Positions 1 through 12,091 of a stretch of 64,000 bases of DNA are shown here, piece by piece (the first letter of the stretch is position 1; every line of letters starts with the position of its first letter). Location of the stretch: positions 1,355,001 to 1,419,000 of the forward strand of contig JAJOZX010000193.1 in the NCBI GenBank assembly GCA_023014485.1, given 5' to 3'. Made by a program: the position numbers and the translations under genes. Below the pieces are notes generated by a model. The model did no database searches, had not been told where the DNA came from, and saw only the letters and a list, made by a program, of their open reading frames with translations. This stretch comes from Bathynomus jamesi (taxonomy: Eukaryota > Arthropoda > Malacostraca > Isopoda > Cirolanidae).

Positions 1-60
1 TGAGAAGACGGAGCTGCTTCGACACTGGGACGATACTTATAAATATATAAGCCAAGTCAA
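1..60 (+). CDS. ssh: slingshot exon, start of phosphatase domain
   Basis: Reads ELLRHWDDTYKYISQVK in frame, the conserved stretch just before the phosphatase active site. It ends in phase 2 at the donor GTAAGT (61-66). The codon completes with the first base of the exon at 987. Confidence 0.85.
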
Positions 61-3000
61 GTAAGTTCCTCGTCACATATCTCGTCTCAGGGATTTGTTT
101 GTGTTCCTCTTGAAGATGCAATCTTCTTTTTTCATTGATTCAAATAACCGCGTGTTTGGGGATAGAGGCGAGTTTTGTTTATAGCCAATATCGGTTGTTG
201 TCGGACCTATACCCCTTTGGTCGCTAAAAGCATGACATCGACACTCGAGAAAACTAAGGTAGCGTAACCAAACTTATTCCAATTCACAATAACGTGCAGA
301 TTTTAACGTCAAGTCGATCAAATGTTGTTAATCCGTTATTATCGAAGTTAACGACATCTGATCACAAGTTATTTTGGGTAAAATTCTTATGTGAGGTTAG
401 TTCACCCGACTCCCGTGAGTGTCGATGTTGTCGTGTCAAGTAGTTGTTGGAAGTCCTAACTGTTAACGTTTTTAATGTTTCTTTTGCGTTATGTCCAATT
501 TGTTAAAAGATTTTAATATGGTTTTTATTATACTAATGTTTTTCAACCGGACGTACTTCTAAAATTTTTTATTTTGATACTTAAAAAAAAAAATTGATGC
601 CGCTCGAATATTTAAAGTAAACGAAGTGAAAGGATAAGTTTCTTGGAAGTTCTTAAGGATATGTTTATATAACGCAGCGGGGCAGCGGATGGAATATGCG
701 TAACTTTTATTTCCACGAGATTCAGGCAGATCTTAAATGGTACTGAAGGGAGGGCTAGTCCCTAAAATGGTACCTGGCAATCAAAAGTTCATTTAAACTA
801 TTCACCTAAAAATGAACTGAAGTACTTTTTTGTTCGTTAGTTTAAGCCAATATGGTTGTCTAAAGGTTCGTGTAGTTTGAGAATCGTGTCGCTAATTCTC
901 ATTCCTCGTTACCTCTTCTCTTATTTTTATTATTAGTGTTGTTACTTCGTTATTACGTGATTTTCATTCGTTATTCGATTTTGCAGAGAAAAAAGTTCCA
1001 AAGTTTTAGTTCACTGCAAGATGGGGATCAGCAGGTCTGCTTCCGTCGTCATTGCCTACGCCATGAAAGCTCACAATCTCTCCTTAGACGACGCAACGGA
1101 GCTCGTGAAGAACAAGAGGAACTGCATTAAGCCTAATCAAGCCTTCACGTCTCAACTTAAAGTATATCAAGTGAGAGAAATGAGTTTTCATGACTTTGAA
1201 TTTCCCAGTCTTTAAAAGGATGATTTTAATGGAGTAAGTAGGTTTTTATGGAATCATTGAGGGTTCATTAGTTGGTTTTACTTTGCAGGGTATATTGGAC
1301 GCGAGTAGACAGCGTCACAATGCGCTTTTCAGAAGCAAATCGGAAACAAATTTGAAGAGTAGCGCGACGTCGAATAATCAGTCAAACAATACGAGGTTCA
1401 GCTACGTGCCTCGGGGGATGCAAGTGATGCCTATCCCGGATTTCAAGCCAAGGTCGAATTCCTCGTCGGTTATTACTAGTAAAACTGGTAGCGACGAAGC
1501 GAACGAGGGGGAGGGAAATAAGTGTCACCCCTCCAACGAGCTCGCCACGCTTCACGTTCCCTCTCCGTTGCCAGGAAGACGCCCCAGATCTTGGTCTCCG
1601 GATGAGGACACGGCCAAAATGTTAAATCTTCAACCGTATGAAGGTAAAAAATTTAAGATTAATTTCTCCTCTTAGTCTTTTATATTTTGGTTCGAGTATT
1701 TTAAGTCCTGAGCTGGGAGTGGACAATGGGTTTTAAGATAATGTATGTAATGAGAAAATCGTAATAAACTCGGGGACTTCATCAATGCTTGGAAGCTGCA
1801 AGTAACCACAGTCCAACATTTTCAGTCTAAAATGCTTGGATGTTTTTCATATTCTTTTCTTTCAAGGCTTTCTTTGGGGTTCGAGTCTCCCCCTCCAAAT
1901 ACAAACATGTTTTTTCACTTCCTTTTTTTTTTTAAATGTTGCTTAAAAGTAATTTTATTTAAAATGTAACCAACAAATCATCAAAATGTAAAAAGCCTTC
2001 TTTTGACATGCCTTATGATCATATTAACTTCTAATGTTGAAAATGCAGGATATCGAAGAAATAATGGTGCAAAAGTAATCCGGCATTTTCCTTTAAATCA
2101 GTACGTGTACAATATATATGGTAGTTTACATTTCCGAACTATTTAAATTTAGAATACTTTCAATAAGATAGATGACCGTCATCTATCGCTACAATGCGTA
2201 TTCGACGATCAAACTTCATTAGAGCTTTAGAAAGATGCTCTTGTGGAATGGGTCCAGTGACCTTTGATTTCTTGACGGAGTTCTACCAGACTACTGGGCT
2301 TGTCACAGTACACGGGTGTTGTTTTGATCCTTCACCCCCCATATTTTATGATGCTAATAGAAACACTATGCAGCCATGATGTACGCGTATACATCATAGT
2401 GTTGTGGGGTTAACGTAACTCCATAGATAAAAATGCTATTGGTTCACTACGGTCTATTCAGCGCTGAGAAGTTGCGTCTAGAAAGTTGCGAACAGCAAAG
2501 GCATAGTGGGAAGTTGACTCTTGTTGAAAAATTGCGCTTCTCGTGTCAACTCCAGTAGCCCCTAGTTGGAGAAGAAAAAGGTGTCCGCTGTACATTTGAG
2601 ATAAATTGCTCCAGTTCCGGCACATCGTCAAAGAAAAATTAATTTATTATGCAGTTACGCCTTGGTGGTGTAGTGGTTAGCGTCGCTGACTACGAAACCA
2701 TCGGCCCCAGGTTCGAGACCCGACGGCAGCCGGCGCGCAGCAAAACCCAGCTGTTCATTCTTCCACACACAAAGTGGTTGGTAGATAAATGGGTACCCTA
2801 GGTAGCCTAGTGGTTAAGACGCTGGGCTGCTGATGGGGCGTGGTTCGGATTCCACGTTAAACTGTAGGTCTAAGGTGGAGTAAAAAGCTTGACCTTCGTC
2901 AGAATGAACAATTCGGGCGGGAGCTAACCAAAGGTTAGTTACGTGACTAGCACACCAAATGCTAACTTTCGGTGAGTCCCGTTCATGTTCGTATTTCAAC

Positions 3001-6000
3001 GCTGGATAGATCAACTCAATCACCCGACTTAACCCCATGCATATAAGTCCAAAGGAGTTATGTTAAAACACTTGTATATCATAACTCCAGGTACCTGGCA
3101 AAACCCCGTCAAAGAATTACGGGTTCTTGAATCCATTTCACGAGAGCATCTTGTTGATGCTCTAATGAAGTTTGAGCTTTGAATACACGCTGCAGCGATG
3201 AAGGATAGGTATCATAATGAAGTGTTCTAAACTTTAATAGTTTGGAAACGTAGACAACCATATATATTGTATACATTTACATTAATAATAAGAAAATTAT
3301 GCAGTATTTTTGAGCATTTTCTCAGACACACTGTACTTTAATTATCTCTTAACTATTAAAACGAATTTGTACTTTCCTAATAATGAAATGCTAATAAGTA
3401 CAGTAATTAGTTAAAGTTGTGTATGTACAGTACACAGTGTACAATTAATTTCACTGCAGACATTACATATCAGTACTTTAACATAGCCTATCAGAGTATG
3501 CTTGGGATTTTGAATATGGCATACTTACTTCTCTCTGATTGCGACCAACTAACTGTTAAAGAGTTGAAAATACTATATTTTGGAAATGAAAAATCGAATT
3601 TTATTTTATTAAATAAAAAAAAGATTTGTAATGTTAGTTTTCCAGTTGAAATTATTTTCTGTTAGTTTATGTTTGAATGGGACGTCGCATATGTCTACAA
3701 AGTGTTGACCTCTCCTTATTTTATCTTGAAAAATAATTGTTTTTCAGACTCTGATTTTGGAGAGTCTTTGCAAAAGTCGCGTTCTTTGAACGATCAGGCG
3801 TGGCAGGCGCACGTGACGGTGGTTCAGCGCGACTTGAGAGACCCCGGTGGCGGGGTTAGGATGGAGGAAACTTTCGTAGAGGCTGTGAATCCTCTCTATG
3901 TTCCAAGGACAACCCCTTCCAGCCCGTCTTCCAGTCAGCGCCTGGAAGAACTTCAACTTTCGTCGTCTGTGAAGGAAAGAATAAACGAGTTTGAAAGTGC
4001 TAAGAATGTTTGTGCCAAAACAGGTAGCACCACCACCACACCACCACCACCACCACCAATAATAATAATATAATAATAATAATAACGACAACAAGAGTCC
4101 CGGAAGTTCTCAAACGAATAAAAAGAGTCCTTTAACCATTACGCTTGACAACGTCACAACCACATCAAGTACCGACTTCAATACTCCCGAGGGAGGTGAT
4201 GCTAATGAATTGGAGGTGGTCACCGAAACTCAACTCTGTTCGTCTTCTCCAGAACCGGAAAATAAGGAACCGGTGGTCTCTCAAACAAAGGCGTTCCCCC
4301 AGAAGCACCAGGCTATTATCGTTCCTTCGCAGATATGCATCGAAGAACACGTACTTTACGATGAGGGGGTTAGTGATGCGAATGAAACCTCCGATTCAGC
4401 TGCAGGCGTCCACGATGAGCCTATCATTTGGCCAGCGGGAATAGTTAAGAAACAGAAAGAAGATTTTGAAGAGAAAGTTAAACTTCAGGAAAAACCGAAA
4501 GGGAGAGAGCAGGATGGGAGCGATCCGATCTTATCCAGACAAGGGTCATCCCATTCTCTGAATGCTGTCGATAGTATTAGAGTTGTAAGTCCCGCGGCAG
4601 AGGTGGGTAAGAAAGAGGATCCTTTCTCGCTCAGAGTGGACAGAGTGTTTGATCGCGAGGAGAGGAAGGACAAAAAACAGGCTTTATCGGGCGGGATTTT
4701 CATGAACGATAAGAAGGATTCTCCTTCGAGAAATAATTCTTGGGGTTCGTTTGACAGTGCAGTCGTGCTTCCAGATAGAGAAACGCCCTCAAGGCAAAGT
4801 TCTTGGGGGTCTTGTGATACTAGATTATCGGGAAGCTCTCTGCTCTCTAGAAATAGTTCGTTTGGTGCTTTTGATAATAAACAGACGGGAGGACCTATTT
4901 TCGTGCCTGAGACCGGAGGCCAAAACCCTCTGCAGATAAACTACGTGGCCTACTGCGTCGATAAAGAGAATTTACCCATCAGAAGAAACAAAATAAATGT
5001 AAGAGGTCCCAACGCCGGGCTTTTGGAGGAGTGTAGTAGTGAGGACTCTGCCATATCACGTAGCGTTACCAACGTCAAAGCCTACGCTCCGATGCCATTC
5101 AAGACTCAAACTGAGAAGGAGACTTCAGCCAGTTCAGACCCCGAAGACAAGACTGAATCTCCGTCTTCTACGCCTGGCACTCCTTCGTGTAGAGATTTCG
5201 ATACCGAAGTCTCTCACACGTTAATTCGATCGCAACCAGATACAAATATATTTTTTCAACGTGCCGGTGTGAAGCGAAGTTTGAAAACGTCGCCACAGAC
5301 TCCCGAACACGAAATCCCCTTGCCAGGAACGGTCAGACAGCAAATGCAAAAGTTAGAAAACAAGACGAGGCAATTCAATAAAGACTCGGTCATTGTTTTG
5401 TGCGATCAAGTCAATAATTTGATGGTTCCTTCTATTGGGCGTTCCTTGAGTTCTGGTTGCGTTTGTTCTTCCAACCAGCGAGAGAAGAAAGGACAAATCA
5501 CCCGAAGTTCCTCCGAGAAGAGAGCGAAAACTGATTATGAAGGGTCGAAGGGCAACGTGAAGAAAATAACCAAAGCTCTTGAAATCCAGAGTTCAGAAGC
5601 GGCAGCTCCTCATCTCAAGATGTCACGTTCTCTGAAGCAGAAAGGCAAAAGAGAGAGGCCCGATTTAATGCCACGATCTCAAAGTCTCGAGAGGTTAGGA
5701 AGTGCTTCTACCTCCCCGCCGACGCCCAATAAAAGGTTATCCGCTCATCCGCTTCATCGAGAACTGGTGTCGTCACAGAACTTCCTCGATCAGCTAGTAG
5801 TGGAGACCCAGGCCCAAGTGGACCAGCTACAGCAGGCCCAGGAGGAAATAACCGTGAAGAATCTCGTCGATTTATTCGAAGACGGGAAACCCGATAAGAA
5901 GCAACAACGGCTTCCTCTTCAGGATTTCCAAAACTTCGACTGTGAAATCCCGCCAGAGTACCGTTTAAGGCAGAAGGTGCGGCCCCGTTCCGAGAGCATG

Positions 6001-6318
6001 GGAGAGAAAGAACTACCCCCGGTTCCCCAGCGCAAATCCAGCCTCGATTTCACCTTCAGACCCGGCCAGAAGCCTTCTAATCTGACGGCGAGTCTTCTTC
6101 TACCGTCGTTGCAACACAATCCGAATCAATCTCCCAATGGGAAAAACTCTTTCCACCTTTTGACCAACGGGATTGGAGTTCAAAAGAACCCTCCCAACCC
6201 CCCTAAACTGCCTCCTCCCCAGGGCAGTAGAGCGTGTAGTTTGGAAGTCAGGAGGAGGAAGCAGCAAGGAAAGACCCACCCATTATCGAAATTGACTGCG
6301 AGAGAAAGTACACTGTGA
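1..6318 (+). CDS. ssh: Slingshot-type cofilin phosphatase, 5' end missing
   Basis: Slingshot phosphatases remove the inhibitory phosphate from cofilin/ADF in the cytoplasm and so promote actin filament turnover (family knowledge). I read exons 1-60, 987-1170, 1289-1643 and 3748-6318, all with GT-AG borders and matching phases. Exon 2 holds the phosphatase loop HCKMGISRSAS with the catalytic Cys and Arg. Exon 3 continues with GILDASRQRHN, a typical slingshot stretch after the catalytic domain. The last exon encodes a long Ser-rich tail with repeated Ser-Trp-Gly/Ser-Phe-Gly boxes (RNNSWGSF, RQSSWGSC, RNSSFGAF), plausible 14-3-3 or kinase sites, and ends RKQQGKTHPLSKLTARESTL. The N-terminal domains lie upstream of the window. 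One oddity is a frame break at an AAT microsatellite near 4060, listed separately. Identification is confident; the exact structure near 4020-4100 is not. Confidence 0.9.
987..1170 (+). CDS. ssh: slingshot exon with catalytic loop
   Basis: Follows the acceptor TTGCAG (981-986) and ends before GTGAGA (1171). It encodes VLVHCKMGISRSASVV, the CX5R active-site loop of dual-specificity phosphatases, then the helix ending KPNQAFTSQLKVYQ. Frame agrees with the exons on both sides. Confidence 0.9.
1289..1643 (+). CDS. ssh: slingshot exon after the catalytic domain
   Basis: Begins after TTTGCAG with GILDASRQRHNALFRSKSE and ends in phase 1 at GAAG before GTAAAA. Ser-rich and basic. The reading would run on to a stop at 1675 if unspliced, so the donor at 1644 is the better reading because it joins in phase to the exon at 3748. 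Confidence 0.85.
2658..2735 (+). mobile_element. tRNA-derived SINE head in slingshot intron
   Basis: Contains an A-box-like TGGTGTAGTGGTTAGCG and a B-box GGTTCGAGACC at normal tRNA spacing. The supposed acceptor arms (GCCTTGG and CGGCAGC) do not pair, so this is not a working tRNA gene. It is the promoter head of a SINE. Confidence 0.65.
2797..2885 (+). mobile_element. second tRNA-derived SINE head
   Basis: Another A-box/B-box pair (TAGCCTAGTGGTTAAGACG and GGTTCGGATTCC) 60 bases after the first, followed by CTGTAGGTC. That last motif also occurs in the tails of the 5S-derived SINEs in this window. The spacing suggests two SINE insertions or a composite SINE. Confidence 0.6.
3748..6318 (+). 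CDS. ssh: slingshot terminal exon, Ser-rich tail, with microsatellite frame break
   Basis: Follows TTTTTCAG. The first part (to about 4058) reads DSDFGESLQKSRSLNDQAW and continues to a CCA/CAC run and an AAT run. The remaining 2.2 kb is open in the next frame (+1) up to TGA at 6316-6318. The shift falls exactly in the trinucleotide array (4028-4085). A short intron using GTAGCA at 4024 is the alternative, but no acceptor with a pyrimidine tract and fitting phase was found. The tail contains MSRSLKQKGKRERPD, the coiled stretch VETQAQVDQLQQAQEE and a proline-rich end. Confidence 0.8.
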
Positions 6319-8220
6319 TATTACTTACTTTTTTTTTTTTACGTAATGGAAGATGAACTTTTATATTTGTATAAAATTTATATTTGTTGATAGTAAGTTT
6401 CATTTCTCCGGATCGTACAGAGTGAGGGAGAGGAGTTATTTATTATTCAATAGTCTATCATTATTGTAATTATTATCGCGTATTCATTAAGTTTTTTTAT
6501 ACAATGTTTTGTAATTAAAGTTTGTTTTTATTTTGTATGTTATTAACAAATGTATCATTCAGGGACCAAATATGAGTAGAGAGAAATGCTATTGTAAAGA
6601 AAACACACACACACACACACACACACGTAATGTAAACAAGTGAAAAATGTTTCATTGTCAACATGTTCACAAGAGTTAAAAAAAAAAATGTATAAAACGA
6701 TCATGTATGTAAATTTTAGGATTTGTCAATGACGAAGTATTTAGAGAATTGTTTAGATGTAAAAAAGAAAGTGATTTGTTATTGCCATATTGAAAATTTT
6801 AAAGAAATAGTTTCCTCAATCCAGCGTTTTCCAGATCATCCAAAATTATTCAATCGGTTATTGTTGGAGACAATAGTGAGATATTTATGTCGGAATTAGT
6901 TGAGTGGGAGTGTGATAGAGGATTATTTATTGATTTCGTTTTCTGCCTGATCTCCACCCTCAAACTGCCAATAGGTCTTTTAGGATGCGCGCGGAGGAGG
7001 CTCATATTTAACCGTTCGTGTAACAAAATGTACCATCGCAAATTATTATTTTTTTTTTTTTTTAAGTTTAAATAAATTGATTTTTGTAGTTTATTGGACT
7101 CGTTCGATTACTTTAACTTTTCCATAAAAGGAGTAAAAATTAGTAGGATTCCTTTTACATTTTTATACAATAGTTTGAAAAGAATTGAAAACCAATGTGT
7201 CTAAAAGAATTAATTGTTTCTCGATCATTATACCCGGTTAAGTTACCTATAAAAACGAACTAACTAAAATTCAACGAGATAATATTTTTAATAGTTAAAT
7301 CGGGGATAGTTGAGATTAAAGTAAAAAATCCTTGAAATTTAGCAACACTAAGTTTAATTCCTTTAATTTTTTTTGACGTGTAGAAGCTAATCAATTTGTC
7401 GCTTCAGATACATTTTTTTTTAATTACAAATACTTATAAAAACCTTTTGAGGGGTTAGTAATATTCAAATACTAGTCTTTTTTTTTTAATTTGAATTTTG
7501 TGTATCTAGTCTCTCGTTTAAATTTTTTATTGTAACTAGTGTGATTACGTAATTTTACAAATTATATAAAATCACAAACTATATTATTACCAGAATTAAT
7601 TTTTTTCTTTTGGTATTTTTCTTTCAGTACAAATAGAAATTTCATTCGTTTATTTATTAATATTTTTCTAAAAGTTTGAAACTGATGGCACAAAACTTTT
7701 ACCTATAAGTTTTAACATCTTAGTCCCCAGATGATGATAAAGTTCTTGGAATATTAGCGAAGGTGAACTACTGTAATTGAGAAATTGGAAAGACGTACGA
7801 TTTTCAAACAAGAGAAAAAAGTTTTACGTACTGTTTGTAAAAACATTCCTAATTTGCTCAAAGTAAATTAAAAAAAAATGAACAAATGAACTTAAGAAGG
7901 TTCTGAAAAGAATAATTCCTATTTTGACTTGTTTTGGCCTTTAGTTTTTTTTTTTTAAATTTTTATATGAAGGCCTACACAATTATGTATCGCATTGAGT
8001 CTATAAATATACATTTATTTGGTATGCGTCCTCTGTGTAAATAATATTTATGAAGTAAACAAATTTATTTCATTGTTTTATTGAAATTTTATTTCCTACT
8101 TTGAAGAGAGACCCGCGCTACCTTACCCTCCTGCGTGGGAAGGGTGGTAGGTTGGGAGGGGAAACAGTAGTAGGGAGGATAGAGTGGGTGGGTGGAAGAG
8201 AGTAGGATAATATATAATTA
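6319..8220. other. slingshot 3' UTR and AT-rich flank
   Basis: No coding potential was seen. AT-rich with homopolymer A and T runs. ATTAAA at 6514-6519 and AATAAA at 7071-7076 are candidate polyadenylation signals for slingshot. The latter is followed by a T-rich stretch. A (CA)n run lies at 6602-6626. Confidence 0.5.
7071..7076 (+). terminator. candidate poly(A) signal of slingshot
   Basis: AATAAA about 750 bases after the stop codon, followed by TTGATTTTTG. ATTAAA at 6514-6519 is the nearer alternative. Only a motif match. Confidence 0.35.
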
Positions 8221-8229
8221 TTGGTTTCG

Positions 8230-8384
8230 TTTAACATCCTTCGCAACAACTAAGGTCATATGACGGAGGGGACCTACAGCTTTATATTCTGGACGAAGCG
8301 GACGGTCTCCTATCCGACCCAATGTCGCTTAACTTCGCTGATCAACGGGAACCGGTGTTACGACATTGGCTGCGACGTAGCCCG
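8230..8384 (-). mobile_element. 5S rRNA-derived SINE, copy 1 (internally shortened)
   Basis: On the minus strand it carries the 5S-like core GATCAGCGAAGTTAAGCGAC (here with small changes) and a tail ending GTTGCGAAGGATG. The part between the 5S region and the tail is shorter than in copies 4 to 6. Confidence 0.7.
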
Positions 8385-8394
8385 GAAGAGAGTA

Positions 8395-8793
8395 GGAGGA
8401 AGGATAGTGGGGGTTTAGAATATGTAGGCAGTTCGGGGGGGGGGATAGGTAGGTAGTGGGAGAGTTTAGAATAGGTAGGCAGTTCGGGGGGGGGGGGGGA
8501 TAGGTAGGTAGGTAGTTCAGAGGAGGGGTTTAGAATAGGTAGGCAGTTTGGGGTGGGGGGAGGATGATAGTGGGAGAGTTTAGAATAGGTAGCAAGTTCA
8601 GGGGGGGGGGGGGGGGAAACAGGATATCCTCCCCGTTATTCTACCTATCCTACCCACTCACCCACCCGCTGTACCCCGCTCCCTATCCTACCCCCCACCC
8701 CTATTCTACCCCCCCAGGGAGAAGAGTGGATGGGTGAAGTAGGTATGTGAGAGGGAAGAAAGTCGGTAGGTTGGAGGGAGGATACCCTACTCG

Positions 8794-8840
<47 letters not shown>

Positions 8841-8870
8841 CTTCCTCCCTCCATTGTACCTTCCTTACCT
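8395..8870. repeat. AGGTAGGCAGTTC(G)n minisatellite with poly-G and poly-C tracts
   Basis: At least four degenerate copies of a unit containing TTTAGAATAGGTAGGCAGTT followed by 6 to 15 Gs, then a C homopolymer of about 41 bases (8796-8836). The G tracts could form quadruplexes. Homopolymer length in an assembly of this kind is not reliable. Confidence 0.75.
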
Positions 8871-9316
8871 ACCTACCCATCTAATCAACTCTCGCCCTAC
8901 TTACCTACCTTTCACTTCAATGTTGCTTGTCATTTTGCATAGATGGAGAAATATGCCACATCAACCATCTGTTGGGTCATATTGAAGTGAATTAGTAGTA
9001 ACTAAAAGCAAGATGTGAACAAGTGTCGCGACATATGTACGTGAAAAAATCGATTAGACGCACATCTTGACAGATTGAGTGTAGTTTAAGGTAGTAAAAT
9101 TAAGGTTTTCGTGGTAAGGAAGCCACGTAAAATTGTAGGTCCTCTCCGCCACTACGGAGGACATGCCCAATACACAACTACCACCACAGTTAGGAAGACC
9201 AGCCATTAGTGGATCCTAGGGTCTTCGTTGGTCTGAAACAGTATGACACTTTCTTATTCTCAATGGGGCATGACGCTTCAATTAAAGATCGAAAACATTA
9301 ATTAATTAGTTAGTTA

Positions 9317-10585
9317 TCTGGTCATCCCATAAGTAATGTTTTTTGCGATAGATTAAGTTTAAACTAGTCCTACTCGGTTTAAGTATAAATTTTCCGAAGG
9401 TTATATCTAGGAGGAGATCTATCGTGTTTCGCTACATACTTTACAGACCTTGACCAGCGAAGACGTGTTTTTTGCTTTATGTGAACCCCTCATAAACATG
9501 GCGGTATCAGAAGAGCATATCAGGCATATAATGCTTTACGAGTTCAAAAAAGGGAATAGTGCTACTGAAGCAACGCGTAACATTCAGGGCGTTTATGGCA
9601 ACGATATTCTGCATGTGAGGAAATGTCAAAGATGGTTTCAAAAGTTTAGGAATGGTGACTGCTGTTTGACAGATGCAGCACGCTCTGGACGCCCTGTTGA
9701 GTTTGATGATGACCCGCTGTTAGCCGCACTTGAAGACTGTTCAACAACTGTCGAAGAATTGGCCCAGAAACTCAATTCATCCCCGTCCACCATTCATCGA
9801 CATTTGCAACAACTCGGGAAAGTGCCTATGTTAGGAAAATGGGTGCCACATGAATTGTCGGTCGACAATCCGAGGGTGCGGGTAAACATTAGCACAGCTC
9901 TTCATTCCCGTGAACTCCAAGATCCATTTTTGCACCGTTTAGTGACTGGTGATGAAAAGTGGATACTGTACCAGAATGTTAAGCGCCGTCGACAGTGGGT
10001 TAGTACGGAGAACCAGCGACACCACAGCCAAAACCAAATCTTCACCCTCGGAAGGTGTTGCTTAGTGTTTGGTGGGATAAAGGTGGTGTAATACACTTTG
10101 AAACCTTACCACACAACCAAACAATCACCGCTCAAGTCTACTGTCAACAACTAGGTCGATTGAACACTGCACAACGCAAAAAAGAGAGACCTCCTTTGGT
10201 TAATCGGAAACGAATCGTGTTCCACCACGACAACGCACGTCTTCATACCGCTCGGATCACTTCTGCAAAAATTGAGGAGCTTGGGTGGGAAAAACTTCTA
10301 CATCCTCCATACCTTGCGCCTTCAGATTATCATCTCTTCAGGAGTCTGCAAAACTATCTTGACTAGAAACACTATACTTCTTCAGATGACCTGCACACCA
10401 GTCTTTGTCCGTTTTTTGCCTCAAAACCATCTGAATTTTATAAACATGGCATTGAAAAGCTCGTAGGACGTTGGCAGTGTCATTGATTCCGATGGAAAAT
10501 ATATACTAGATTAAAAAGGTTCAGTCGAGTTTTTTTTTGTCTTTCAAATTCTGATCTAAAAAACATTACTTATGGGATGACCTGA
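9317..10585 (+). mobile_element. mariner element, 1269 bp, nearly complete
   Basis: Terminal inverted repeats start TC(T/A)GGTCATCCCATAAG and end at 10585. Both sides are flanked by the TA target dinucleotide (9315-9316 and 10586-10587). Length and ends fit the mariner family. A second, truncated copy lies at 19370-19789. Confidence 0.9.
9498..10486 (+). pseudogene. mariner transposase, frameshifted
   Basis: Cut-and-paste transposase of mariner elements. From ATG 9498 the N-terminal helix-turn-helix region reads MAVSEEHIRHIMLYEFKKGN. The first catalytic Asp is in VTGDEKW. The frame breaks near 10040-10060, after which HHDNARLHTA (second Asp) and LAPSDYHLF (third Asp) are readable in another frame. 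The last 120 bases show a further shift into SKPSEFYKHGIEKLV before TGA. The third Asp lies only 31 residues after the second because three residues normally present before LAPSD are missing. A dead copy. Confidence 0.9.
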
Positions 10586-11180
10586 TAGATAACACAATAT
10601 GATGTTGGGATGGTACCTTGTATTTCACGAAACGATTAGGGGTATAACTATTGTGGTACGTCGCGCGAGACCACTTACCTCACAAACTGCTTCTATTCCT
10701 ATTTCTCGTTACTTCTACGAACACGTTCACTTTCTTCGTTCTATCTGTTACACGGTCTTCTATTTTTCACAACCACGCACTCACTATTATTCGCATTTCC
10801 GCAACTGTCATTATTCATTCTCTCCATATGGCCGTAGCTTACTAGCTTCTGTTCTCATCTTTAATGAACTTTTCACTCCACACCTTTCCCGACCAACTTC
10901 ATACTTTGTCCACTTTACACCAATCGCATATTTATTATCGCAACTGCTGTCACACTTTCTCTAAATCTATGTCATAAATACCTCTTTCTTCTTTAGTTTA
11001 TAAACCATTTAATCAACACATTTGCCTTTCGTGAAGCCACTTTGATCATCTCCAATTGAAGGGTCAAAGTTATCTTTTATATATTGTCTATCAACAGTCT
11101 TCCTCATACTTTTCAAGCAATACTTAGAACAATAAAACTAATAAAGAGGCTGTTATTCTACTAAACAATACAACACCTAT
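10586..11180. other. non-coding stretch
   Basis: T/C-rich sequence on the plus strand without a recognisable gene or repeat boundary. Confidence 0.5.
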
Positions 11181-11184
11181 TCAT

Positions 11185-12015
11185 GATCCGTATGCGTGTG
11201 AAGTTCCATCAATTTATGTAGAGCGATTCAAAAGTTATGGCATGGGCCTCCATTTGACCTTGATCCAGGGACCTGAATCTTGTAATGATCCGTGCACGTG
11301 TGTGGTTTCACCAATTTATGTAGAGTGATTGAAAAGTTGTGGCATGGGCCTCCATTTGATCTTGACCTTTGATGCAGGGACCTAATGACCATCTTTTCAC
11401 AATCCATATATGAGAGGTCGCGCGTCTTAAGGTACCTAAGCGCCACCACAGGCGAAACCGTGTTTTTGATGGATATCACTATTTTCACCCTTCCTCTATC
11501 GCGTGGTTTGAGTTATAATGACCTTACGACACGAGAAGTATGGTTGAAAACCTTATGAAGCGAACTACTATTTTCACCTCTGTCGCCAGCCAAAAGTTCA
11601 CCCAAAGGTCGGCTTAATAAAAAAAAAATAAATAAAAAAAAAATAAAAAAAAAATAAAAAATATGAAAATCTATTCCAAAAACTCAACATCTTCATTAGC
11701 ATACTTAGAACTCTAATTTAGCCAAAAATGAACGTTCTAGCTCAACTAATAACATAGATAATATTGTCAGAATATTGCTGAACTTTGGAGGCGATTTCTG
11801 ACGAATTTTAATTTTAATTTTGGCGCTTAGGTACCTTAAGACGCGGGACCCCTCAATTATGTGCATGAAGTTTCACTAATTTATAATGAGTGGTTGAAAA
11901 GTTATAGCCCTGACATGGAAAAGCTCCATTTTACTGCAAGAACCTGATTTTCATATCTCCACGATCCACTTTCTGAAGTTTCAAATTTATGTTCAGCGGT
12001 TCAAACAGACAGACG
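11185..12015. repeat. diverged ~110-bp tandem repeat interrupted by a MITE
   Basis: Units share GTGAAGTT(C/T)CA, AATTTATGTAGAG and GGCATGGGCCTCCATTTGA. Two units are adjacent (about 11185-11290 and 11290-11408). A third, more diverged unit follows at about 11858-12010 after the inserted inverted-repeat element. Confidence 0.6.
11416..11850. mobile_element. MITE with CGCGTCTTAAGGTACC inverted ends
   Basis: About 27 bp at each end are inverted copies (CGCGTCTTAAGGTACCTAAG on the left, its complement on the right at 11820-11850). The interior is A-rich and non-coding. It sits between units of the repeat array. Superfamily not assigned. Confidence 0.6.
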
Positions 12016-12091
12016 AACGGAGAAGTGTAATGTGGTATGGCACCTCCAATTTATTTGGTCGGAGACATAATGAAAAAGATAATTCATATTA

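Noticed and set aside
2658..2735. A functional tRNA gene
   Set aside because: A and B boxes are present but the acceptor and anticodon stems do not pair; read as SINE.
8645..8854. Gly-rich minus-strand ORF
   Set aside because: Translation of the poly-C tract; not a gene.
9110..9185. A further 5S-SINE copy (CACGTAAAATTGTAGGTCC)
   Set aside because: Only a short tail-like match; the 5S core is absent.
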